DNA of 64,000 nt from an uncultured Fluviicola sp. (GCF_946478805.1 NZ_CAMLDC010000009.1:62001-126000); one strand, 5' to 3'. Counted from the first letter of the stretch, positions 52,601-62,017 are shown. Notes: generated by a model from the sequence alone, not told the origin. Translations and numbers: made by a program.

Positions 52601-55402
52601 TGGACCATAAGTTTTTTTGATGTAGGAATTGTCTGCCATAAGGACCTTGATGCCAGTATAGAAATTGGTTGCTGTATAATCATCCAAAGCAATATTCGTT
52701 TGAGAAAGATGACTCATCCGCTCTTCGAAGTCATAAGTAAAAACGGGGTTGAAATAATGATAATTCTCGACTTGATGCCGGTGATTTTCTCGGGAAATAA
52801 ATTGGTTGAACCCGGAAATCAAGGATTGAACGTATTCTGCCGGCATTGCTGTAAAAGTCCCGTTTTCGTATTGATAATTGGTTACAACAGCAGGATTAAT
52901 ACGATCACTCACCGTCTTTTTCTTCAAGCGAATTCCATAGTTTGTGTATAACGAAACCTCATAAGTAGCAGTCAATTTTTTCGCGCTCATGCCCAAAGAG
53001 GCATAAGTAGTTGCATCGGCGGTATTATGTGCATCCTGAACAAAGGACCTAACTTTTGCCAGTGCATTGTAATTGGAAATTATTGGAAAATTATCAGGTT
53101 TCAGATTCCATTCTGCGGATGGTGTAAACGAAGATGGTTCGTATTCAAAAGTTATTTCACCACCTGTTGGATAAGTAATCTTTGTCAGTGACCAGGCATT
53201 GGCACTCGGGGCATATCCCGGAATATAAAAGAATCCATAAACATCCTGTATAGGAAGTATCGGATTGGTTACTGATGTTGAGAGTAAATTATACCCCGCC
53301 GGAGTTAAGTTCCCAGCATTTGCATAAACCGTTTTCTCTAATGTAGAAGCATCCAACGTATACCATTTTTCCTGGCATGGGAAATTGATCAGAAAATCAT
53401 AAGGTGATACACCGGAATGGTTCGAACTACCAACAGTACCATTTGTAGTATAGGTAACCTGTGGATAGTTGCTCTGTATGGGTGTGTCAGCTTTTGAAAA
53501 TTCAATTGGCTGATTCAATTGAGACGATCCTTGTCTCAAGGAAGGGAAATAATACGCCCTGATGATCTCTCGTTTATGAAATTCATCAAAACTTGGATTG
53601 TATCCATACTCAAACTTGTATTCATTCTTTTCTACTGCAGAAATAGTCGAACCGTAAAACTCCAATCCAAGTAAAGTGGTTTTTCCTCGTTTGTCCACCC
53701 CAATATTCTGATATTCTTGGATATCGAATGGAGTCGCTTTACTTGGTGCACCGACTAATGTCCCGCTAACAACTTTTTCCAACTTGTTATTATTTCTAAT
53801 CAAATAACTGGAAACAGCCAATTCCTGTGCACTTCCTTTAGTAGCATAATTGAACTTAATGGTTCCTATCTTCATGCTTTCATTCGGATATAATTCAGGA
53901 TTGACCAATCGACTCGTAATCTTGATTGAATCGTACTTCATTGTCTCTACAGGATATTCAATGTCAAAATCGGTAATACTTCCCTGCTCTGTGCAGTATT
54001 TACGATTTTCATAATAATAATCGTTACCCACACGGTTTGCAGGTTTGGTATAGTAATCATGGTTTACATCATATCGTTCAGAAATTGTGAAGTCAATTTG
54101 CTGCGTTGGGGTCACAATCTTTGTCAAATAAGCCAATTCATGCATCAGGGAAGAAGCACGGTCGGTTTGTGAAAAAGAAGACCATTCTCGGTACTTTGGC
54201 ACAACCTGATCTTGTTTGATGGAACACATTCCAGCTAAATAACTTGCTTCCACTTTTTCAGCATCTGTGTATTCAAAACGAATCCAGTCTCCGGCATCAC
54301 CGTCATCGGCAATATGACTCCCATTGGAATCTACATAATCAACAGAATGAATCTCTGTCAATAACCACTCAGCGATGTAGTCAATTTTCCAAAAATTCCC
54401 CTCCGCCGGATCATCCACATTCTGCGAATGCTTGTTACTCCAAAAAGGATCGTCATTATAAACATAACGTTGTCCACGTAAAGCACGTCCGAAAACATAA
54501 ACCGTTCCATTTTCATCCGTGATAATGAATTGCTCAAAGTCTTCGTAACGAACATATCGCTCTGCTTCATCCGGAACAAATGCGTCTTCGGAAAATCCAC
54601 TGGGTATTTTAGCAAAACCATTCTTCACGTATGGTAAAACACCTATTGCAGCCGCATAACTCGTAGATTTGGTCATATTGTTGTTTGCATCTCTAAAAAG
54701 GTTCACTTCATTGATTCTCGAAAATTCCTGAGCAATTTGGTAAGTCTTCACAATATGAGCAATTTTCCAGTTTTCTACTTCTGTCAATGACCAAACGTGG
54801 GATTTATTGGGGTTATTCGGTGTGCTAATGAATCCCGAGTTGTAAAAAGAATTCGATAATTTACCCGGAACGGAAATATGATATAGGTCACTTAAAGGTT
54901 GTGCTCTGGAATCATCATTCTCAATGGCATCAAACCCCAAATATTGATTATTTGAAAAAGGATTAACAACCGTTCCATTAGTTGTAGCAAATTTACCTTT
55001 CAGGACTTGCCCACCAGCTTCATTTATCGTATTATACATATCAGCTTCATGATACGTGGAAGAATAGTCAGGATAAAATGCACCAAAATCACGTTTAATA
55101 CTTCCAACCGGAAGAACCCAACCAAGGCCAACAGGACCACTTTGCTGATCTACTTTTATACCTGCCGTATAATTAAGCTGTATAGGGAAACTCATTGTTC
55201 TAGAAGAGACAGTAACTAAAGAAACTGTATTGGTCATTACGCCGGCTTGGCCAATAGACGAATTATCTGTTGATGCCTGCTTAGTCAGTTCTTTTTTGGA
55301 AGCGGTAATCCCTTCCAATTTTTCTGTGAATGATTTAGTTGGTGCTTGAGAAAATAAAGCAAAAGGGAATAGAAGAATTCCCAATAAGGTGGTTTTTTTC
55401 AT
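46667..55402 (-). CDS. Giant Rhs/YD-repeat protein with polymorphic C-terminal toxin tip
   Basis: 2911 residues from MKKTTLLGILLF (the frame is open 20 codons further but lacks a good start). Signal peptide to about residue 19 (FALFSQ). The N-terminal 1500 residues include GLGWVLPVGSIKRDFGAFYP, typical of large Bacteroidetes Rhs proteins, and beta-sandwich domains. From about 1560 to 2650, YD repeats (YDGAGRIVETYDPENKRSSYFY in parts) form the shell. The Rhs core ends in YQYHGARYYDEDLARYMSVDR and PYVYAGNNPINNVDINGDY. After the junction GTGRASDGR comes a variable tip of about 154 residues with CMSCH, a hydrophobic stretch and an end domain GMNWKVPGAFNG...YHFLFKTL. Likely an antibacterial toxin or large surface protein. 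Confidence 0.9.
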   Translation of the reverse strand: MKKTTLLGILLFPFALFSQAPTKSFTEKLEGITASKKELTKQASTDNSSIGQAGVMTNTVSLVTVSSRTMSFPIQLNYTAGIKVDQQSGPVGLGWVLPVGSIKRDFGAFYPDYSSTYHEADMYNTINEAGGQVLKGKFATTNGTVVNPFSNNQYLGFDAIENDDSRAQPLSDLYHISVPGKLSNSFYNSGFISTPNNPNKSHVWSLTEVENWKIAHIVKTYQIAQEFSRINEVNLFRDANNNMTKSTSYAAAIGVLPYVKNGFAKIPSGFSEDAFVPDEAERYVRYEDFEQFIITDENGTVYVFGRALRGQRYVYNDDPFWSNKHSQNVDDPAEGNFWKIDYIAEWLLTEIHSVDYVDSNGSHIADDGDAGDWIRFEYTDAEKVEASYLAGMCSIKQDQVVPKYREWSSFSQTDRASSLMHELAYLTKIVTPTQQIDFTISERYDVNHDYYTKPANRVGNDYYYENRKYCTEQGSITDFDIEYPVETMKYDSIKITSRLVNPELYPNESMKIGTIKFNYATKGSAQELAVSSYLIRNNNKLEKVVSGTLVGAPSKATPFDIQEYQNIGVDKRGKTTLLGLEFYGSTISAVEKNEYKFEYGYNPSFDEFHKREIIRAYYFPSLRQGSSQLNQPIEFSKADTPIQSNYPQVTYTTNGTVGSSNHSGVSPYDFLINFPCQEKWYTLDASTLEKTVYANAGNLTPAGYNLLSTSVTNPILPIQDVYGFFYIPGYAPSANAWSLTKITYPTGGEITFEYEPSSFTPSAEWNLKPDNFPIISNYNALAKVRSFVQDAHNTADATTYASLGMSAKKLTATYEVSLYTNYGIRLKKKTVSDRINPAVVTNYQYENGTFTAMPAEYVQSLISGFNQFISRENHRHQVENYHYFNPVFTYDFEERMSHLSQTNIALDDYTATNFYTGIKVLMADNSYIKKTYGPSYGTSIDFPVYNLFCYRLPSVSWGAGLVLAGDNINRTPISLKSEEYFETLANTPYQKIDYEYTRLTASTQSLNFKYNLSPGSNNFVNLWFVGCEFFTPDGTNGIKTYKPIDNLFITTTFNIGIQTPNLHSYTKWGQSKTVMSKEITNYKGIISETYHDYEQNVGTDWRFVLRGTRKLTINEPLSYITQYKYAFEEYTGITSKFTDLNLYALPCRTTSYLNSVAPANTLSAQVMTYDISLTVPKSLDTYAYETVPTNAATGTFTPTTFSTTDPNWRVSESDVYEYNPAAMPVSARSNQLYTKAVTGNGLNTLKANIIGTERPFDATYTGFEDFTDLKLIGEWNSQSYLKEDWFTTEIQSIETVTKTILTENGTSCVHNSSFSSGGSGSGTLYYAITTNDITNLSPGQAVTFSYTVGGTTTPVSLMIETVNPTIITDNNQALNYTVCFTTSPLPNINLIIADSKIVKTKVMPRLSNSYARTGKYSYKLASIRTAGEATKLTPVRPVRIAPLTIVPECNGSNVPTTCYWDYQTSLWIKYDSDIPPLNPPSIPSTPFSDDVAADAIYRRGDISTSTVTGVRIKCKVWNSSKTIVLNEYTFYPQDLNGAWKQYTIDFSVFKGPEQWVEVYVENTINQVGAGIINYKAAFVDDIIISPKDSKYEYTVTNHLGQQTFKVNNNDVFVQSTYDSKGRNATTRNPYGKVAQELAYFDQANWTTSNNYVTEVKWVANGLFNTTRYFMDGFGRVKQVQNSDHVRNMRAVSETNIYDNKGQITRSYKPYYLNQYGLNPSYDAGYAANTQTLYGSNFAYTDIGFEPKPEPVVSSVYAPKSNAENVIVSSQQEYMNTTALSHISIYGSTTFPTGTLLVHETTNPLGKVTRTYLNRLGQVIMEEHQIGMDYNQNTDGSISFNTYDLGFAQTWFYYDGAGRIVETYDPENKRSSYFYNSLGVMVKTISPDKGISELRYDKYGQVRFIRNQKDIDAATGNIFATSQFKYIKYDKWGQNLESGVVTVAPNDLDNNPANPGFPTGDFFNDYTKINDQNYPQSTDKFVQVHIKNNYNGTRKFYTSTALTNQITYSQHTLSPSTYLYTPAKTDQITKSYMADGQGAKTSFLYDGLAGTHQIVTAYNEMNLPIGKDYTNSVNSGSNFKWRTAIDIHGRAVTNTNTYNATDQQVSKNYYDPLGNLLLVGLGTTGNTSDPHRDYVSIKKNIREQLISQMSKNYRVGLTYDAAGNITNQYWSNEKFEPATASSTKINQYAYTYDKMNRLIGADYKQSTMTSNPFTYFATLNANIPGDFICTLDGEVVASAFQPHFDEFEHNIDANADVTRSTNSIAALNELQSDYMLNNKQYSEMSTTEIDDFFTHYLANCNIHRLTPTDFEYYEAAKANDATHIAYLNGNRTNTLSFKYMRILLGTIPWTAPVNCMPNPNATAYGYLQNFPTPTAASNSTNFDEAFWYQENGNFYTLNRNNNTGQKTQQLYSYQSGTNKLTQASFQFTTGTPDVYNYTYDGNGNLLTDPKNAISSIAYSLFDELPVSITNTSGQHNYRYFGGTRSVKEISATDREYYIDDVILDQNGTVKSYQTAAGYATQGGTTASYFYQVKDWLGSMHITMSSNGTVLNAMDYYSYGKAMPTRNTFASNQEGYRYLFTGHEKDGETSYQYHGARYYDEDLARYMSVDRFAMKFFHQSPYVYAGNNPINNVDINGDYSEEVAKGMAERGGDNGYTTRVVANPNKEGDFGVSFTRVRNEGTYRKTQYDGKFTGIGKSGLTRNKDAFMGNLSARLNSPEGQSYRNAVDKQNTNRNAAIQADNVAPAGIQSVGTGRASDGRYYNGCMSCHSQVGAYADDMGRLGWHEAGMASFQAGMFLGSIPLSLPGAAIGASAEAGIIAEEGATGGIEAIEMGQYNITKTVANNLPTRPYINSPSTITNIMKSGNGTPDAFFKGGMNWKVPGAFNGSNGIFELGMNPQSRTIYHFLFKTLKP

Positions 55403-55830
55403 ATAGATTAGAATAAACAAATAATCATTGGTGTTAATTCTTCGCAAAAGGAAGCCCAACACTTATGAAGTTATTTTGATAATTTAGTTTCAGGTTTTAG
55501 TGGATATTAATTTTATTACTATCCAAATTTATGGCGCGAATATAGTCAGAATTTTCACACGCCTTTATAAAAGCAAAAAATTCAAGAAGAGCAAGGTAAA
55601 AGCATGATTTAAAGTATTTATCCCCCATACATAACGCCGTGCAGAGTGCAATTTTAATTAATATTGACAAAGATACTTTTCAAGATCGTAAAGGTTTTAC
55701 GTTCTGATTTGTGTAAAGAATTCAGACTTGCTTGAACAAGCATCAAATGGTAATGTCAACTATAGAAATAATATACCAATTGGCTAAAACCATTCTTTGA
55801 TGAGCAATCTACTGTTTTCTTTCTTGGAAT
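55403..55830. other. Intergenic region right of the rhs gene
   Basis: 428 bp, AT-rich, no gene recognised. It must hold the rhs promoter; no good TAnnTTTG/TTG pair was found. It ends at the 59-bp border repeat. Confidence 0.5.
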
Positions 55831-55874
55831 TATAAAACAAAAAAGGATCGTCAAACTGACAATCCTTCTCTTAG

Positions 55875-55889
<15 letters not shown>
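55831..55889. repeat. Putative att repeat: intact tRNA-fMet end
   Basis: 59 bp identical to 35512-35570; bases 55875-55889 are the 3' end of the initiator tRNA gene. Confidence 0.75.
55835..55868 (-). terminator. Terminator of the tRNA-fMet gene
   Basis: Minus-strand hairpin AAGGATTGTCA / TGACGATCCTT (one wobble) with a T run. A second copy is at 35516-35549 in the border repeat. Confidence 0.85.
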
Positions 55890-55947
<58 letters not shown>

Positions 55948-56183
55948 ATATATCTTTTATAACTATTGCTATTTCTTCTTTATTCCTAACAGACGTTTCC
56001 GTTATTGGACTGCAAAGATACGTGCTTTTTATTAATCCGCAAGCGTTTTTGGAAAAACTTTTTTAATTCATGTTATTAGAAACTGTACGGAAAATCGCAA
56101 CTCACTCTTTTCAAGTATTGCTAAACCGTTTTACTAAATAATTAGCAAGGTGCATCTTTGTCAAAACTTTTAAACTTAAAACG

Positions 56184-56585
56184 ATGACTCAGAAACCTTC
56201 ATTTGCATTTATTGCCGCCAGTTGGGTAGCATTTGGAACAGGAATAATCGGATATTTCTCCGGCATTTTTGGTAACAAGGAACTTCAATTATCCGATAAG
56301 GGATACTATTTCACCGTCATTATGTTCGCCTTGTTTTCGGTAATCAGTGTCCAGAAAAGTGTGCGTGACCGATTGGAAGGAATTCCGGTAACAGATCTCT
56401 ATTATGGAATTAGCTGGTTTTGCACCATTTTGTCCATTGCACTTTTGGTTGTTGGTTTGTGGAATGCCCATATGTGGGGAAGCGAGAAAGGATTCTTTGC
56501 ATTTTCATTTGTACTCGCTCTTTTTGGGGCCATAGCCATACAGAAAAATACCCGCGACTCGATTTCCAAAGAGAAACCATTCTAG
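56184..56585 (+). CDS. YiaA/YiaB-family inner-membrane protein
   Basis: 133 residues with four membrane segments in two similar halves (FIAASWVAFGTGIIGYF, YFTVIMFALFSVISVQKSVRD, ISWFCTILSIALLVVGLW, FFAFSFVLALFGAIAIQKNTRD). Each half ends in a QK(S/N)xRD motif, typical of the YiaAB repeat. Function of the family unknown. It has a likely -7 box CATCTTTG 24 nt upstream and a terminator at 56611-56643. Confidence 0.9.
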   Translation: MTQKPSFAFIAASWVAFGTGIIGYFSGIFGNKELQLSDKGYYFTVIMFALFSVISVQKSVRDRLEGIPVTDLYYGISWFCTILSIALLVVGLWNAHMWGSEKGFFAFSFVLALFGAIAIQKNTRDSISKEKPF

Positions 56586-56610
56586 CCTGAATCAACGATA
56601 GAATGAAAAG

Positions 56611-56643
56611 AAACCTGTTTATGAATTGATAAACAGGTTTTTA
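56611..56643 (+). terminator. Terminator of the YiaA-like gene
   Basis: 11-bp stem AAACCTGTTTA / TAAACAGGTTT with an 8-nt loop, followed by Ts. Confidence 0.8.
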
Positions 56644-56736
56644 GGTTTTACCCGAAATGCGGTTTCCAGGAAGTGAAATTTCGATTAATTAACTTAGGAA
56701 TTGGCGAGTTTCGGCTGTTTTTTAGAATAAGAAGCG

Positions 56737-56744
56737 TACCTTTG
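56737..56744 (+). promoter_or_regulatory. Probable -7 element for era
   Basis: TACCTTTG fits TAnnTTTG, 17 nt before the ATG at 56762. Confidence 0.55.
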
Positions 56745-56761
56745 CACCAAATTTCTAGTAT

Positions 56762-57637
56762 ATGTCTCACAAATCAGCTTTCGTAAATATTGTTGGTAGC
56801 CCTAATGTTGGTAAATCGACCCTTATGAACGGATTGGTTGGTGAAAAGCTTTCCATCGTTACTTCCAAGGCACAAACAACTCGTCACCGTATCCATGGAT
56901 TAGTGAACGGCGACGACCATCAAATCGTTTTTTCCGATACTCCGGGAGTTGTAAATGCCTCTTACAAATTGCATGAAGCAATGATGAGTTATGTGGAAAA
57001 TTCGTTCAAGGATGCCGATATTTTGTTGTTCATCACAGACATGTCTGAAAATGAAATGAATCACAAGGAAACACTGGAACGGATTGTAAAATTGAAAATT
57101 CCGGTTCTGTTAATCTTGAATAAGATTGATTTGGCTGACCAAACGAAATTGGAAGAGCGCGTGCAATATTGGAAAGAGAAAGTTCCCAATGCGGAAATCA
57201 TTCCAACTTCCGCTTTGCACAAATTCAATATCAACGTCATTTGGGATCGTATTTTGCAATTGGCTCCCGAAGGTCCTGCATACTTTGATAAGGATGAATT
57301 ATCGGATCGTCCGGTTCGGTTCTTTATTTCTGAAATGATCCGCGAAAAGATCTTTTTGCATTGCGACAAGGAAGTCCCTTACGCTTGCCAGGTAGAAATC
57401 GAATCGTATCAGGAAGCAGAAAACATCACACATATCCGTGCATTGATTATTGTAGAAAGAGATTCCCAGAAAGGAATCCTGATCGGTAAGAAAGGAGATA
57501 TGTTAAAACGCATTGGCCGCGAATCACGCTTGGATATGGAAGCTTTCCTGGGTCAGAAAGTATTCTTGGAGACCTTTGTAAAAGTGGACAAAGATTGGAG
57601 AGCCAGTGAACAAAAATTGAAAAAGTACGGGTATTAA
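56762..57637 (+). CDS. era: GTPase Era
   Basis: 291-residue GTPase that binds the 3' end of 16S rRNA and helps 30S ribosome assembly. The G domain shows G1 GSPNVGKST (about 12-20), G3 DTPG (about 59-62) and G4 NKID (about 120-123). The C-terminal KH domain has GKKGDMLKRIG, the RNA-binding loop. Full length, with no odd features. The gene is followed 56 bp later by der, so the two ribosome-assembly GTPases are probably cotranscribed. Confidence 0.97.
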   Translation: MSHKSAFVNIVGSPNVGKSTLMNGLVGEKLSIVTSKAQTTRHRIHGLVNGDDHQIVFSDTPGVVNASYKLHEAMMSYVENSFKDADILLFITDMSENEMNHKETLERIVKLKIPVLLILNKIDLADQTKLEERVQYWKEKVPNAEIIPTSALHKFNINVIWDRILQLAPEGPAYFDKDELSDRPVRFFISEMIREKIFLHCDKEVPYACQVEIESYQEAENITHIRALIIVERDSQKGILIGKKGDMLKRIGRESRLDMEAFLGQKVFLETFVKVDKDWRASEQKLKKYGY

Positions 57638-57693
57638 TAATACCCGGGATTATCTATAACGCAGTGCTGTGAAGTACGTCTAAAAAACAAAAA

Positions 57694-59004
57694 ATGGGAA
57701 ATATTATTGCCATCGTAGGACGCCCGAATGTAGGAAAGTCCACCCTGTTCAACCGCTTAACTGAAAGTAATCACGCCATCGTAAAAGAAATAAGTGGTGT
57801 GACGCGCGATCGCATCTATGGCCGTGGTGAATGGAACGGGATTCCGTTTTCAGTAATTGATACCGGGGGTTACGTAAAAGGTTCAGAAGATATTTTTGAA
57901 GGAGAAATCCGCAAACAAGTTGAAATTGCAATTGAAGAAGCGAATGTCATCTTATTTGTAGTGGATGCCACAACCGGAATCGTCGATTTGGATGAAACGG
58001 TTGCGAAAATTCTACGCAAATCCAAAAAGAAAGTATTGGTAATTGCCAATAAAGTGGACAACAACGATCGTGTCGGAATGTCTGCCGAATTCTGGTCTTT
58101 CGGCTTAGGGGAAGTATTTGATTTATCTGCTGCGAACGGTTCGGGTACAGGAGAAATCCTGGATGAAGTTGTCACACACTTTGACAAGGAAGATCCCCGT
58201 GGAGAAGAAGAAGCGAATTTACCTCGTATCGCTGTTGTGGGGAAACCAAATGTTGGTAAATCTTCGATGATTAATGCATTTACCGGTGAAGAACGAAATA
58301 TTGTAACAGACATCTCCGGAACAACCAGGGATTCTATTGATACACGCTATAAAGCTTTTGGCTTTGATTTTATGTTGATTGATACAGCAGGAATCAGGAA
58401 GAAAGCGAAAGTAACGGAAGACATTGAATACTATTCGGTATTGCGTTCCGTCCGTACTATTGAAGATTCAGACATCTGTATTTTCATGATCGATGCCACT
58501 GAAGGAATCCAAAAACAGGATTTGACTATCTATTACATGATTGAGAAAAACCACAAAGGAGTGGTTGTTTTAGTCAATAAATGGGATTTAGTTGAAAAAG
58601 ATACGATGACTGCTGTTGAATATGAAAAGAACCTAAGAAACGATTTGGCTCCTTACAATGATGTGCCGATCATCTTTACTTCTGCGCTTACGAAACAGCG
58701 GATTCATAAAGCTTTGGAAAAAGCAATGGATGTTTTTGCAAATCGTACACGAAAGATTTCAACTTCCGAATTGAATGACCGACTGCTTCCGATAATCGAT
58801 AGTAATCCACCGCCATCCTTAAAAGGGAAATATGTGAAGATCAAGTACGTGCAACAGTTGCCCACTCATGCTCCTGCATTTGCATTCTTCTGTAATTTAC
58901 CACAATACATCCCGGATTCTTACAAACGTTTCCTGGAGAATCGTTTACGTGAAATGTACGATTTTGAAGGGGTTCCGGTGAGAATCTATTTTAGAAAGAA
59001 ATAA
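57694..59004 (+). CDS. der: GTPase Der (EngA)
   Basis: 436 residues with two G domains in tandem, unique to this family: first P-loop GRPNVGKST at about 8-16 with DTGG, second GKPNVGKSS near 184 with DTAG and NKWD. The C-terminal KH-like domain ends [10 protein letters not shown]. It acts in late 50S ribosome assembly. A hairpin terminator lies 86 bp downstream. Confidence 0.97.
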   Translation: MGNIIAIVGRPNVGKSTLFNRLTESNHAIVKEISGVTRDRIYGRGEWNGIPFSVIDTGGYVKGSEDIFEGEIRKQVEIAIEEANVILFVVDATTGIVDLDETVAKILRKSKKKVLVIANKVDNNDRVGMSAEFWSFGLGEVFDLSAANGSGTGEILDEVVTHFDKEDPRGEEEANLPRIAVVGKPNVGKSSMINAFTGEERNIVTDISGTTRDSIDTRYKAFGFDFMLIDTAGIRKKAKVTEDIEYYSVLRSVRTIEDSDICIFMIDATEGIQKQDLTIYYMIEKNHKGVVVLVNKWDLVEKDTMTAVEYEKNLRNDLAPYNDVPIIFTSALTKQRIHKALEKAMDVFANRTRKISTSELNDRLLPIIDSNPPPSLKGKYVKIKYVQQLPTHAPAFAFFCNLPQYIPDSYKRFLENRLREMYDFEGVPVRIYFRKK

Positions 59005-59089
59005 GAGAAAGCACTGCTTTCGATTCGAATCAGACAAACGTTAGTGCAGTCGTAAAGACTGATCATTTTTCTATAAAAACAAAAAGGTG

Positions 59090-59118
59090 CCTTCGACTTC
59101 GCTCAGGCACTTTTTTTA
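59090..59118. terminator. Terminator after der
   Basis: AAAAAGGTGCCT / AGGCACTTTTTTT stem, one wobble, 12-nt loop, T run; may serve both der and the convergent MBL gene. Confidence 0.75.
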
Positions 59119-59134
59119 ATTAGACTAATTTATT

Positions 59135-59776
59135 TTAAAACTGTAAAATATAATTCGTGCGTTTCTCTTCTCCAATCGTCGTTGTAGGACCATGTCCCGG
59201 ATAAACAACCGTATTGTCAGGCAAAGTGAATATGCGTTCCAGGATCGTCTTCTTCAATACTTCTATCGATCCGCCAGGTAAATCCACGCGACCAAAACTT
59301 CCTTTGAACAAGATGTCTCCACCGATCAACAGGTTATCCGACTCACTGTAAAAGGCAACATGACCTACAGCATGTCCCGGTCCGAAAATCACCTTCAGTT
59401 CCAGATCACCGAACATCAAAATCTGGTTATCCGTCAGATAATCCGTCGGTTCCGGAGATGGCACATATGCAGATAATCCATACATCTGGGCTGAACGTTC
59501 CGCAAAACTCAATGTAAATAACTCTTCCTTATGCGCCATTAGAGGAATCCCAAAATGATTTACAAAAAAGGCGTTCCCGGTAATGTGATCGATGTGACAA
59601 TGCGTATTCAACACTGCATGAACCTTCAGGTTATTTTCCTGAATGAAATCAATCCATTCCTGTTGTTCATACCGTTCATAACAACTCGGATCGATGATTA
59701 CCGCGTCACCTTGTCCGTTATAAACGATCGAACCGTTTTGTTGAATGGGATTACCCGTAAAAATCTCAACTTTCAT
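59135..59776 (-). CDS. MBL-fold metallo-hydrolase (glyoxalase II-like)
   Basis: 213-residue cytoplasmic metallo-beta-lactamase-fold enzyme. Metal-binding motifs: THCHIDH (about 58-64), PGHAVGH (about 133-139), GGDILF with the bridging Asp, and YPGHGP near 193. These match the glyoxalase-II-like subgroup that hydrolyses thioesters; the true substrate is unknown. The ATG is immediately next to the stop codon of the upstream type B T9SS gene (no base between), so it is probably cotranscribed with it, an unexpected pairing for a cytoplasmic enzyme. Confidence 0.9.
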   Translation of the reverse strand: MKVEIFTGNPIQQNGSIVYNGQGDAVIIDPSCYERYEQQEWIDFIQENNLKVHAVLNTHCHIDHITGNAFFVNHFGIPLMAHKEELFTLSFAERSAQMYGLSAYVPSPEPTDYLTDNQILMFGDLELKVIFGPGHAVGHVAFYSESDNLLIGGDILFKGSFGRVDLPGGSIEVLKKTILERIFTLPDNTVVYPGHGPTTTIGEEKRTNYILQF

Positions 59777-61870
59777 TTAGCGAATCACATTGATATGTCC
59801 ATTAAATCTATACTTTTTATCGCTTATAAGCTCTCTTGTTTCCAGAGTCCAAGTATATTCTCCGCAAGGTACGATTTTCCCGTGATAAGTTCCATCCCAA
59901 TAAGCCTTCGGATCATGACTTTCCCAAATCACTTCCCCCCAACGATTAAATATCTGCAAGTTAAATTGTTGAATATCTATTCCATCAACGTACAAGAACC
60001 AGTTTTGATTAAATTCATCTCCATCAGGAGTAAATGCATTTGGTGCATACAAAATAACATCCGTCAAAACCTGCACAATTTTGGTTACTGAATCCACACA
60101 TCCGTTTGCATTGGTCACGATCAACGTGACGTTGTAATTTCCAACAATACCTGCTGGAAAATCAACGTTTACATTTTCAGAAGAAGCAGTTGCCGGCGTT
60201 CCTCCTTCAATAAGCCAACTGTAATTTACAACATCTGTTGAACTATTATTATTCAGCATAACATTCGTTTCAAAAATCGTTGTTGGATTTGGAGAAATAT
60301 GAAAATCTGCTGTCGGACCATAAACTTCAATCATATTCGTAAACGTACTCGAATAGACACATCCACTGTCGGAAACAGTAGTAATACTCACAGTGTATGA
60401 TCCGGATGACTCATACGTATGTGAACAAGTATCCAACCCATTCGTTGTAATTGTTGGCGTCCCATCACCGAAATTAATCGTACTTGTTATTACATTTCCA
60501 GGACCAGCGGTATTATTAGAGAAAATTACATGATGAGGGAAACAACCCACTGTAACATCGGGTGTCAGTATCGGATTCAATGGTTGTGGTACCACAATTG
60601 TCATAAATGCAGTGTCCGGTATTGATCCACATGCTTCGGTCAGAATCACTCCGTATTGTGTTGTTTGATTTGTTGTTACATTAATTGTTGTACCTGTTCC
60701 AACAACTCCGCTGTTCGTAAACCAGGTAAAAGTATACGGCAAAGAGCCTCCAGATCCTGTGGCGGTAACTGTCGAGACATCTCCCGGGCACACAACCAAA
60801 TCCGGTGAAATGGAAGTGATTAGTGGCAGCGATATCAATGGTTCATTAATTACGAAATCTTCCGTATCTGCACATCCGGTAGCATTGGAGACTACAACCT
60901 GATAAGTTCCTGCAGCTAACCCATTTATAACGAATGGTGTTGGAATCGGGATATTCGGACCACCATTCAACGAATATTGTGTTGCGTTTGTAACTGTTAA
61001 AGTAGCTGAGCCATTTGGTATTCCGGGACAAGTTGCATCCGTTGTAACAGCAGCAACCGTCGTATTAATTTCCGTTACGGTAATAATCGCAGACGAGATG
61101 CATCCGCTGGAATCTACCGTATAAGTATATGCTCCCGGATTCATTGTAATTGGATTATAAGGCATGTTCACTGTTGCACCTGCTGAATTCGTCCATGCTC
61201 CGTTCGCGGACGCTCCCGGTCCCAACAAGGGAAACAAATCCGTAGATGCGCCCTGGGAACAAATACTCAATGTATTATTCGTTCCCGGATTTGGTGGATT
61301 CTGACAGGGATTCGAGCAACATTCGAAAATAATAGAATCAATGATCAATCCACAGGCAGGACCCGGTCGATTGTAATTAAATGACAGGTTTGTTATCGGC
61401 CCAGTCCATTCTACCCAACCACGTGCATTGTCCATATTCGAATTTACTTGTGTAGAATTCCCGGGATTAGAAAAATGACCTATTACATCTGTCAAACCAT
61501 TGTAAGGAGTGGAAATAGCACTTAAATACTCATTCTGTCCACCATCCAAATCAGTAAATTGAATACGTAAATTACAAACCGGTTGAGAAAATGTAATTGA
61601 AACGGGAATGCTTAATGAGGGGTCAAAAATATAGCTCGGTGTTATTAATCCTGTCGTATAAGTGGGGTTACCCGAAGTAGAAATGTTACTGAATCCGATA
61701 GAAGAGGTAAAAGCATACGTTACCTGACCATTACAAAAATTAAAAGATGGACTCGAAGCCGATGTAACAGAACTTCCCGAAACCCAGGATAAGTTATCTG
61801 AAACCGTTTGAGCATTAGAAATAAGTGCCTGAAAAAGCAATAAGCTTATTAATACTATTTTCCTTTTCAC
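59777..61870 (-). CDS. Large secreted protein with SprB-type repeats, PKD domain and T9SS type B sorting domain
   Basis: 697 residues, GTG start at 61870 (KRKIVLISLLLFQALISNAQ signal peptide). The N-terminal domain of about 165 residues resembles a lectin-like or cell-adhesion fold. Then Ig-like repeats with SVTEI..., TLTVTNATQYSLNGGP (SprB-type repeat) and CADTEDFVINEP; a PKD domain with INFGDGTPTITTNGLDTCSHTYESSG (in parts); and the gliding-type C-terminal domain from PNAFTPDGDEFNQNW to FNGHINVIR. Probably a surface adhesin exported by the type IX system. Highly similar to the next gene upstream. Confidence 0.88.
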   Translation of the reverse strand: MKRKIVLISLLLFQALISNAQTVSDNLSWVSGSSVTSASSPSFNFCNGQVTYAFTSSIGFSNISTSGNPTYTTGLITPSYIFDPSLSIPVSITFSQPVCNLRIQFTDLDGGQNEYLSAISTPYNGLTDVIGHFSNPGNSTQVNSNMDNARGWVEWTGPITNLSFNYNRPGPACGLIIDSIIFECCSNPCQNPPNPGTNNTLSICSQGASTDLFPLLGPGASANGAWTNSAGATVNMPYNPITMNPGAYTYTVDSSGCISSAIITVTEINTTVAAVTTDATCPGIPNGSATLTVTNATQYSLNGGPNIPIPTPFVINGLAAGTYQVVVSNATGCADTEDFVINEPLISLPLITSISPDLVVCPGDVSTVTATGSGGSLPYTFTWFTNSGVVGTGTTINVTTNQTTQYGVILTEACGSIPDTAFMTIVVPQPLNPILTPDVTVGCFPHHVIFSNNTAGPGNVITSTINFGDGTPTITTNGLDTCSHTYESSGSYTVSITTVSDSGCVYSSTFTNMIEVYGPTADFHISPNPTTIFETNVMLNNNSSTDVVNYSWLIEGGTPATASSENVNVDFPAGIVGNYNVTLIVTNANGCVDSVTKIVQVLTDVILYAPNAFTPDGDEFNQNWFLYVDGIDIQQFNLQIFNRWGEVIWESHDPKAYWDGTYHGKIVPCGEYTWTLETRELISDKKYRFNGHINVIR

Positions 61871-61912
61871 ACAAACACAATTTAGGCGGTTAACTAATTT
61901 ATCACATAATCC

Positions 61913-61944
61913 AAAAACACTTGGCTCTTTACCAAGTGTTTTTT
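61913..61944 (-). terminator. Terminator between the two type B T9SS genes
   Basis: 12-bp stem AAAAACACTTGG / CCAAGTGTTTTT with a 7-nt loop; T run on both strands. Confidence 0.85.
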
Positions 61945-62017
61945 AGAAATGCTTTTCTTTATAATCTGATCAATTGACCATTATTTTTTATAACATCTAA
62001 TGAAATATTGACTTTCA

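Noticed and set aside
46752..54522. Many plus-strand open frames of 60-146 codons inside the rhs gene
   Set aside because: They follow from the low stop-codon density opposite a long gene and show no start context or known motif.
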